Shown here in pieces: positions 9,676-14,850 of a stretch of 14,850 nucleotides of DNA; position 1 is the first letter of the stretch; every line of letters starts with the position of its first letter. The stretch spans positions 1-14,850 of the forward strand of contig URAA01000024.1 in the NCBI GenBank assembly GCA_900545785.1, read 5' to 3'. The DNA is from an uncultured Dialister sp. GTDB taxonomy: Bacteria > Bacillota > Negativicutes > Veillonellales > Dialisteraceae. A program made the translations under genes and the position numbers. Under the pieces are notes generated by a model. It saw only the letters and a program-made list of their open reading frames with translations. It was not told the DNA's origin and did not search any database.

Positions 9676-11043
9676 ATGATGAACAAACTGAAAAAATGGT
9701 GCATGCTGGGCTGCTTTTTGGCACTCTGTCTGATACTGACAAGCATGATTACCCGATATACAGCCGTCAAAGCGGCATCAAAACTTATGTCGGTCAATAA
9801 CATTGTGGTTAAGTCCATTTTGCCGTATCTTCCTCTCCCCGAACAAAGAGAAGAGACTAAAAAAATAGACTGGTCTTCCTTATATCCCTTTGGCAATACT
9901 GATGAAACTCCTGCCGTACAAAGGGATAGTGATAGATCAAGTGCAACAAATAAAGCTGCAAAAATCATTTCCAAAATAAATTCAAAAAAAGGTTCTTTTG
10001 AAGAACGCGCATCGAAATGGATCCTCAAAAATATTGCCGGTTATCAAGAATTTGTAGAACTATATAATCGATATAACAATACAATAAATTGGAATATCAT
10101 CTCCAAAAAAGAATATAACGGCGTGGTGGAATTGGAAAACGGCCAGCTGACAGTTTTCAAGAATAAAGATAATGTGTCGGAAAAGATAAAGAACCTCTCC
10201 GAACTGGCAAATTTCTCCGAAAAAAACGGGGCCGCCTTTTTCTACTTATCTGCCCCGAGTAAAATCAGCCGTCATGACAAGACATATGATTCCCTTGATT
10301 TTTCCAATGCAAATACCGATGAACTTCTTGAAGGGCTTCGGAAAAACGGGGTCGATTATATAGACTTTCGGGATAATATTGACGAAGAAGGACTGACGGC
10401 AGATAACGTTTTTTTCAGAACCGACCATCATTGGACACCCGAATCGGGGCTTTGGGCAACAAGAATCCTTGCAAAATATTTAAATGACAACGGCATGATA
10501 CAAAGCGACCTATCTCTTCTGGACGCTGAAAAATGGGATCGGGACATCTATAAAAATTATTTTCTCGGCTCCCGAGGGAAAAAAACAACCTTGGCAAGAA
10601 CGACTCCTGACGACATCACCATTTATCATCCCAAATTCGATACCCGGCTGCATCTGGAAATACCAAATAAAAATATAGCTGCCGACGGCAATTTTGATAT
10701 CACCTATGATATGAAACGTTTGGAAAAAGTGGATTATTATAACGAAAATCCTTATGCCGCCTATTCTTGGAGCGACCGACCCTACACATATATCAGAAAC
10801 GATGACGCGATCAATGACACCACCATTTTGCTCATTAAAAATTCTTTCGGTAACGTGGTATTGCCCTTCCTGTCCCTTCAAGCCAAGAATATATTCGCCA
10901 TAGATCCAAGAGTGTTCACCGGAAGTATTCATGAATTTATCAAACAAAAAAAGCCGGATATCGTCATAGTGCTGTATTCTGCCAACTATTTCAACGGAAT
11001 CATAGATTATACAGAGCACAATGATCCTTGGGACTTCCGATGA
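9676..11043 (+). CDS. DHHW family protein, AlgJ/AlgX-like acyltransfer partner
   Basis: This is a 455-residue protein with one N-terminal membrane anchor (residues ~8-25, CMLGCFLALCLILTSMI) and a large domain outside the membrane. The motif DHHW at 250-253 names the family. By comparison with AlgJ/AlgX SGNH-type enzymes, D250, H252 and S390 (in KNSFGN) are the probable catalytic triad; this assignment is an inference. Such proteins are paired with AlgI-type MBOAT enzymes and transfer the acyl group to an extracellular polymer. Residues ~70-105 form a polar, low-complexity linker of AT-rich codons. The start at 9676 or 9679 cannot be separated: GGGGCGGTGAG precedes both. The gene is followed by a strong terminator, closing the two-gene operon. 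Confidence 0.87.
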   Translation: MMNKLKKWCMLGCFLALCLILTSMITRYTAVKAASKLMSVNNIVVKSILPYLPLPEQREETKKIDWSSLYPFGNTDETPAVQRDSDRSSATNKAAKIISKINSKKGSFEERASKWILKNIAGYQEFVELYNRYNNTINWNIISKKEYNGVVELENGQLTVFKNKDNVSEKIKNLSELANFSEKNGAAFFYLSAPSKISRHDKTYDSLDFSNANTDELLEGLRKNGVDYIDFRDNIDEEGLTADNVFFRTDHHWTPESGLWATRILAKYLNDNGMIQSDLSLLDAEKWDRDIYKNYFLGSRGKKTTLARTTPDDITIYHPKFDTRLHLEIPNKNIAADGNFDITYDMKRLEKVDYYNENPYAAYSWSDRPYTYIRNDDAINDTTILLIKNSFGNVVLPFLSLQAKNIFAIDPRVFTGSIHEFIKQKKPDIVIVLYSANYFNGIIDYTEHNDPWDFR

Positions 11044-11047
11044 ACAA

Positions 11048-11084
11048 AACACCTTCTGTCTTTTACAGGCAGGAGGTGTTTTTT
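11048..11084 (+). terminator. Intrinsic terminator of the MBOAT-DHHW operon
   Basis: A 13-bp stem (AACACCTTCTGTC with GGCAGGAGGTGTT, two G-T pairs) with a seven-base loop runs into six T. It begins four bases after the DHHW stop codon. Confidence 0.92.
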
Positions 11085-11089
11085 CTCCG

Positions 11090-11121
11090 GTTGATCCCCT
11101 GCCCTTCTCTGTATTACACTG
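11090..11121 (+). promoter_or_regulatory. Weak promoter candidate for the phosphatase-fliB pair
   Basis: TTGATC is followed after 15 to 17 bases by TATTAC or TTACAC. The fit is modest, but a promoter is needed between the terminator at 11048-11084 and the phosphatase start at 11150. Confidence 0.25.
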
Positions 11122-11149
11122 GAGAAAAGGTATCGGAAAGGAGTTTTCC

Positions 11150-11608
11150 ATGAGAAAAATCGTATTTGTCTGCCACGGAAATATTTGCCGTTCTCCCATG
11201 GCGGAGTTCATCATGAAAGATTTGGTCCGCAAAGCAGGGCTTGAACAGGATATTTCTGTTTCTTCCCGGGCTGCCCGCCGAGATGAGATCGGGAATGATA
11301 TGTATCCGCCGGTACAAAAACTTTTGAAAGAAAAAGGCATTCCCTTTTCAAAAAGAGAAGCCTCTTTGTTTACCGCCGATGATTATTCGGACAATGATTA
11401 TATTTTTGTCATGGATCGGGAAAATTTCGATGATCTGATGAGGTATACGAAAAATGATCCGTTGAAAAAGATTTCCTTCTTTTCCGAGCTCTATGGAGAA
11501 AAACGGAACATTGCCGATCCTTGGTATACCCGGGATTTTGAAAAAACTTACAATGATCTGCTCCCCGGCTGTGAAATTCTTCTTTCTGAACTGAAAGGAT
11601 CTTTATGA
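11150..11608 (+). CDS. Low-molecular-weight protein tyrosine phosphatase
   Basis: This cytosolic cysteine phosphatase of 152 residues removes phosphate from protein tyrosines (or arginine). The P-loop CHGNICRS at 8-15 has the nucleophile C8 and R14, and DPW at 123-125 supplies the general acid D123, so it should be active. The length is typical of the family. The start at 11150 is set by AAGGAG six bases upstream and by the family's usual MxKIVFVC beginning. A longer in-frame reading from 11021 overlaps the DHHW gene and the terminator and is rejected. Its stop overlaps the next start (ATGA), so it is coupled to the FliB-like gene. No matching tyrosine kinase or capsule genes are in view. Confidence 0.94.
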   Translation: MRKIVFVCHGNICRSPMAEFIMKDLVRKAGLEQDISVSSRAARRDEIGNDMYPPVQKLLKEKGIPFSKREASLFTADDYSDNDYIFVMDRENFDDLMRYTKNDPLKKISFFSELYGEKRNIADPWYTRDFEKTYNDLLPGCEILLSELKGSL

Positions 11609-12474
11609 TTTCTCTTTATCCTTCTTTTTATGACAAATTTCTCTGCAAAGCAGGGGACTGTCTTCATTCCTGCTGTATCCAGAACTGGGATATCGACATC
11701 GACGATGGGACGGCGGAAAAATATAAACAAACTGACGGCCCTTTGGGGGACGAGCTGCGAAATGCCATGATCTCGGGAAGTGACGGTTTCCGTTTCATCA
11801 TGACCGAAGAGGGGTGCTGCCCTTTTTTCGATGACAACGGTCTTTGCCGCATTGTTTTGGAAAAAGGGGACGACTATCTTTGCGATATCTGTGCCATGCA
11901 TCCCCGTTTTTTTGTTTACGTTTCCGATTTTGAACTGTCAGGAGTCGGGCTTTCCTGCGAAAAAAGCGTGGAACTTCTTCTTTCGGAAGAGGGGCCTCTT
12001 TCTTTCACGACGGAAAAGGGAAATGACTTTTTTGACCTTCCCGCCATTTTAGAAGCTCTTGATTTTTCTCCCACGGCGGAAGAAATCATATTCACTCCCC
12101 GGATCGATAAAAAATATTATGAAAACCTTCTTTCTTTTCTTAAGAAAACGGAAGCCATCGATGAAGCGTGGACAAGCCGCCTTGCTTCTCTTGTAAAAGA
12201 TCTTCCTTTTGCGGAAGAAAAGGTAACCGCCTTTCCGAAAAATCCCTCCGCCCTCTCCCGGGTGTACCAATATATTCTCTATCGGGGGCTTGAGAAATCG
12301 GAGCATTACGGCATTCCCGCCGTCATGGAATATGCCCGTCAAAGTACGGATTTCATCCTTCTCGAAACTGCCCTGTACGGTGATTTTCCCGAAAATATCC
12401 GCCGCTGGTCGGAGCAGATCGAATACGACACGGAGAACACCGATCTCTGGCTCCGCCGTGTTTCTTCTTTATAA
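11605..12474 (+). CDS. fliB: Cysteine-rich FliB/YkgJ-type protein (flagellin lysine-N-methylase family)
   Basis: This 289-residue protein carries the cysteine pattern of the flagellin lysine-N-methylase FliB family: C14, C19, C23 and C24 (CLHSCCIQNW), C71 and C72, C81 (GLCRIV), C93 and C96 (LCDICAMHPRF) and C118. The cluster probably binds metal or an iron-sulfur centre. FliB methylates lysines of flagellin in Salmonella, but members also occur in non-motile bacteria, where the target is unknown; no flagellar gene is visible here. The C-terminal half is helical without clear motifs. The ATG overlaps the phosphatase stop. The family match is firm; the function here is not. The gene symbol is given by family only. 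Confidence 0.75.
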   Translation: MISLYPSFYDKFLCKAGDCLHSCCIQNWDIDIDDGTAEKYKQTDGPLGDELRNAMISGSDGFRFIMTEEGCCPFFDDNGLCRIVLEKGDDYLCDICAMHPRFFVYVSDFELSGVGLSCEKSVELLLSEEGPLSFTTEKGNDFFDLPAILEALDFSPTAEEIIFTPRIDKKYYENLLSFLKKTEAIDEAWTSRLASLVKDLPFAEEKVTAFPKNPSALSRVYQYILYRGLEKSEHYGIPAVMEYARQSTDFILLETALYGDFPENIRRWSEQIEYDTENTDLWLRRVSSL

Positions 12475-12501
12475 AATATTTCAATTAAAATTTCCTCATG
12501 C

Positions 12502-12548
12502 AAAAAAGCCTTTCTTCACCGATACAACCGAAGAGGAAGGCTTTTTTT
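12502..12548. terminator. Bidirectional terminator between fliB-like and dam-like genes
   Basis: A run of six A, a G+C-rich stem (GCCTTTCTT with AGAGGAAGGC, G-T pairs included) and a run of seven T read as an intrinsic terminator in both directions. It serves the two convergent genes that end at 12474 and 12580. Confidence 0.88.
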
Positions 12549-12579
12549 ATTTCCTGTTTATTTTATAAACTTCTTATTT

Positions 12580-13434
12580 TTAATAATTCCCGATCAGTAT
12601 TTCATTGATTTCTCCCCGTCCGTTTCCGCGGCTGTTGACGGATCGTTTGGCTTTGACCGTGGTGATTTCATATTCTTTATAAAGGTCTCTTAAAAAAGGA
12701 TGATCCGAGTCGGAGAGTAAAAATCTGATTCCTTTTTTATCTAATTTGTCGCACTCTTCTTTGAGCTCGATCTGCTGCTCTTTTCCGAAGCCGTTTTCCG
12801 TATATCCCGTGAAGGAAGACGACGGGGACAAGGGCATGTAGGGCGGATCGAAGTAGACGAAAGCGCCTTTTTTCAGGTTTTTCAGTGCTTCTTTATAGTC
12901 GCCGTTCCTGATCTCTACCTCATTTTCATTGAAATACTCCGACATCGCTTCTATGACGGTTCTGTTTACAATATTCGGATTTTTGTATTTCCCGTAGGGC
13001 GCATTAAATTGTCCCTTCCGATTGACCCGAAAGAGGCCGTTGTAGCAGGTTTTATTCAAATAAATAAGCCGTGCCGCTTTGGCGGTATCGCTCATTTCGT
13101 CATAGTCTGCGCTTCTGTCCATGGCTCTCACGGTATAGAAATATTCTTTCGAATGATGCCGTTCATGTTCTTCCAAGGCGGAAATCAATTCATGCGGCTT
13201 GTTTTTGATCACCCGGTACATATTGACAAGCTCTTTGTTGAAATCATTGATCACCGCTTTTTTCGGCTGCAGGGCAAATAAAACGGCACCGCCGCCGACG
13301 AAAGGTTCTGTATAGACGGTCACATCTTCGGGAATGAGGGGAAGGATGTCGCCGAGCAGTTGTCTTTTTCCGCCCGCCCATTTGACGACAGGGGAAAGGT
13401 TCCCGTTTTTTTCTTTTTCAGTTTTTATCGTCAT
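12580..13434 (-). CDS. DNA adenine-N6 methyltransferase, Dam/DpnM type
   Basis: This alpha-class (D12) adenine methyltransferase of 284 residues probably methylates GATC. The SAM-binding VKWAGGKRQLL lies near residue 16, followed by YTEPFVGGGAVLF, VINDFN and the catalytic DPPY near residue 200. As I recall M.DpnII, this protein follows it closely, including NAPYGKYKNP, FDPPYMPLS and FTGYT, as well as in length. The start at 13434 is preferred because AAGGGGG precedes it and the extended -10 at 13479-13487 would leave only about eight leader bases before the longer start at 13464. No restriction endonuclease is adjacent, so it looks solitary: it could regulate genes, direct mismatch repair or protect against restriction. 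Sequence specificity is inferred. Confidence 0.9.
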   Translation of the reverse strand: MTIKTEKEKNGNLSPVVKWAGGKRQLLGDILPLIPEDVTVYTEPFVGGGAVLFALQPKKAVINDFNKELVNMYRVIKNKPHELISALEEHERHHSKEYFYTVRAMDRSADYDEMSDTAKAARLIYLNKTCYNGLFRVNRKGQFNAPYGKYKNPNIVNRTVIEAMSEYFNENEVEIRNGDYKEALKNLKKGAFVYFDPPYMPLSPSSSFTGYTENGFGKEQQIELKEECDKLDKKGIRFLLSDSDHPFLRDLYKEYEITTVKAKRSVNSRGNGRGEINEILIGNY

Positions 13435-13478
13435 TTCCCCCTTATCCGAACTCATCTGTACCATTAAAATCTTTTTTG

Positions 13479-13487
13479 ATTATAGCA
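13479..13487 (-). promoter_or_regulatory. Extended -10 promoter for the dam-like gene
   Basis: On the minus strand this reads TGCTATAAT, a perfect TATAAT preceded by TGN. No good -35 box is present; the upstream position is filled by the 15-bp direct repeats. Confidence 0.6.
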
Positions 13488-13532
13488 CATTGTCATATAC
13501 CGCATTGTCATATACCGCATTGGATTATACCC
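13488..13532. repeat. Tandem 15-bp direct repeats at the dam-like promoter
   Basis: CATTGTCATATACCG occurs twice head to tail (13488-13502 and 13503-13517), followed by a degenerate third copy (13518-13532, 11 of 15 bases the same). The array begins exactly at the edge of the extended -10 element and fills the place of the -35 region. The third copy ends at the regulator's stop codon. Confidence 0.85.
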
Positions 13533-14165
13533 TTATTTCTTTTTCATGGTTTTTAAATTTTGGAGGATTGTCTTTTTGAGTGTTTTTTCTATGTCGCCTT
13601 TTTGTACGGGAAGGGGGATTTCTTTTTCCAAACCGTTATGGCTTGCCAGAAGAACAAGGTTGAAGGGGGCGACGGTAGCAAGCATGGCGCTGTACAAGCG
13701 GGGATCGTCTTCGCCGTATCCGGTATATTCGGAAAATATTTTTACCGCCAAGGAAATTTTCGGAAGGCCCGCTTCTTTTATGATTTTTCTCACCGTTTCC
13801 GACGGATTCATGAGTTCTCTGATCCAGACGGTCATTTCCCAGTCTTTTTTATGAAATACATTTTCTGTAAGGAAATTGACTATTTGTTCCATTTTTTCGT
13901 CCCCCGAGAGAGGCGATTCGTGAATTTCCTGCAGTTTTTCCATGGAAATCAGGCGGTTATGGACATATTTCAGAAGGGAAAAATACAAGTCTTCCCTGCT
14001 TCCGAAATGGTACTTCACCGCTGCCTGGTTCACCCCTGCTTTTTCGCATATTTCTTTGGACGTAACGGAATCAAATCCTTTTTCCGCAATGAGACGGCCT
14101 GCCCATTGAAGGATCGTTATTTTTGTTTTTTGCCCGTCTTGCCGTATATTTCTTTTCTCTTTCAT
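13533..14165 (-). CDS. TetR family regulator with CecR-type C-terminal domain
   Basis: This 210-residue transcription repressor has an N-terminal TetR helix-turn-helix (residues ~15-60) with SKEICEKAGVNQAAVKYHF as the recognition region. The C-terminal ligand domain contains WIRELMNPSE and a hydrophobic LATVAPFNLVLLAS, as in the CecR/YbiH group. In E. coli, CecR controls ABC exporter genes of the ybh group, and the gene just upstream here is a YbhR-like permease, so the same pairing is likely. The start has GAGGAG six bases upstream, overlapping the end of the permease gene, nine bases away, so both share a transcript. No terminator follows it. The ligand and operator are unknown. Confidence 0.9.
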   Translation of the reverse strand: MKEKRNIRQDGQKTKITILQWAGRLIAEKGFDSVTSKEICEKAGVNQAAVKYHFGSREDLYFSLLKYVHNRLISMEKLQEIHESPLSGDEKMEQIVNFLTENVFHKKDWEMTVWIRELMNPSETVRKIIKEAGLPKISLAVKIFSEYTGYGEDDPRLYSAMLATVAPFNLVLLASHNGLEKEIPLPVQKGDIEKTLKKTILQNLKTMKKK

Positions 14166-14174
14166 TTTTTCTCC

Positions 14175-14850
14175 TCAAGATAATTTATGTTTGAACATCC
14201 ACGCCGCAAGGGGCATCGTCACCGCCGCCACCAGTATCAGGGGGATATAGTCGGGAGCGACGGCGGAAAATCCCGCTCCTTCCAGATAAATCCTTCTCAC
14301 GGCGGAAATGGCAAAGCGCATGGGGTTGATATAGGTGACGTATTGAAGGATCTCCGGCATATTTTTCACCGGTGTCGCCATGCCCGAGAGGAGCATCATC
14401 GGAAGGAGGAGGAAGAAATTATAGACCATGACTTGCTGCATATTTTTTGCCACCGCCGACAGCGACAGGCCGATCCCGACGACACTGAAGAGGAATAAAA
14501 TCATCGTTATGATGATGACCGAAAGTGATCCTTGAAGAGCGACGCCGAACCAGAAAACGGAAATGCCGAGAATGATCATGGACTGAAAGAGTCCCGTCAC
14601 GATGGGCGGCACCGCTTTTCCTATGAGTATTTCCATCGGAAGGAGGGGTGTCACCAAGAGCTGGTCGAAAGTGCCCTGTTCTCTTTCTCTTGCCACGGAA
14701 AGGCCGGCGAGCATCATCACCTGCGTAAGGCTCACCATGGGAAGAAGGGCGGCAAGAAATCCCCAACGGCTGATTTGGTTCGGATTGTACCATGTCCGTG
14801 TTTCTATTTTTATCAGTTCTTTTCCGCCTGCAAGTTCTCTGTTGAGATCG
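14175..14850 (-). CDS. ABC-2 type transporter permease, YbhR/YhhJ-like (5' end off the window)
   Basis: This membrane subunit of an ABC exporter is read from the right edge (first whole codon at 14849) to TGA at 14175, about 225 residues. The visible part starts in the extracytoplasmic loop (TWYNPNQISRWGF), then helix LAALLPMVSLTQVMMLAGL, the cytoplasmic motif EREQGTFDQLLVTPL and about five more helices (IVTGLFQSMIILGISVFWF; VIIITMILFLFSVVGIGL; FFLLLPMMLLSGMA; LILVAAVTMPLAAWMF). The motif is diagnostic of drug or lipid-type ABC-2 permeases. The N-terminal third and any partner ATPase lie beyond the right edge. It is co-transcribed with the TetR regulator, which probably controls it. Confidence 0.93.
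   Translation of the reverse strand, partial: DLNRELAGGKELIKIETRTWYNPNQISRWGFLAALLPMVSLTQVMMLAGLSVAREREQGTFDQLLVTPLLPMEILIGKAVPPIVTGLFQSMIILGISVFWFGVALQGSLSVIIITMILFLFSVVGIGLSLSAVAKNMQQVMVYNFFLLLPMMLLSGMATPVKNMPEILQYVTYINPMRFAISAVRRIYLEGAGFSAVAPDYIPLILVAAVTMPLAAWMFKHKLS

Noticed and set aside
11021..11149. Upstream in-frame extension of the phosphatase.
   Set aside because: It would overlap the DHHW end and encode the terminator hairpin; the family start and AAGGAG fit 11150.
10510..11340. A 276-codon minus-strand open frame opposite the DHHW and phosphatase genes.
   Set aside because: Both plus-strand genes have firm catalytic motifs and binding sites, and this frame runs through the terminator; it is a shadow.
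13435..13464. Ten extra N-terminal codons for the Dam-like enzyme.
   Set aside because: The start at 13464 has no binding site and lies only about eight bases from the predicted transcription start, while 13434 follows AAGGGGG.
13560..14183. A 207-codon plus-strand open frame.
   Set aside because: It is opposite the TetR regulator, has phenylalanine-rich low-complexity content and no binding site; a shadow.

Overview
The window looks like a chromosomal stretch of a low-to-medium G+C member of the Bacillota. It has strong AGGAGG-type ribosome binding sites, compact operons and classic intrinsic terminators. A YbhR-like permease paired with a CecR-like TetR regulator would suit a diderm member such as a Dialister-like Negativicute. 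That placement is a guess from gene content only; there is no rRNA or other marker here.

Layout, left to right. (1) 1-3964, minus strand: a type I restriction-modification operon, hsdM - rhuM-like - hsdS, running off the left edge. The genes are tightly coupled (ATGA and TAATG overlaps). hsdS carries two repeats able to change length: a 12-bp tandem repeat in the central linker (TAEL repeats, as in EcoR124-type systems) and a long GTCT/GACA tetranucleotide tract at the 3' end, cut by the window edge. (2) 4121-6888, minus strand: a visibly AT-rich operon of small accessory genes (Imm17-like membrane protein; TPR-DUF695-RraB protein; SMI1/KNR4-SUKH protein; DUF2695 protein) with a promoter candidate and terminator. 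It looks like an immunity-gene cluster without a visible toxin. (3) 7051-8018, minus strand: an aldo/keto reductase transcribed alone. (4) 8228-11084, plus strand: an AlgI-type MBOAT O-acyltransferase and a DHHW/AlgJ-like partner, a two-gene cell-surface acylation operon with its own promoter and terminator. (5) 11150-12548, plus strand: a low-molecular-weight protein tyrosine phosphatase overlapping a FliB/YkgJ-type cysteine-rich protein. (6) 12580-13487, minus strand: a DpnM/Dam-like GATC-type adenine methyltransferase with an extended -10 promoter beside tandem 15-bp repeats and no cognate nuclease in view. (7) 13533-14850, minus strand: a CecR-type TetR regulator preceded by a truncated ABC-2 permease.

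The main theme is DNA modification: two independent methylation systems. The type I specificity gene appears built to vary in three ways: linker length, frame at the 3' end, and exchange or separate translation of its two halves. The strongest leads are that hypervariable hsdS, the rhuM-like gene inside the R-M operon, and the orphan immunity-like cluster.
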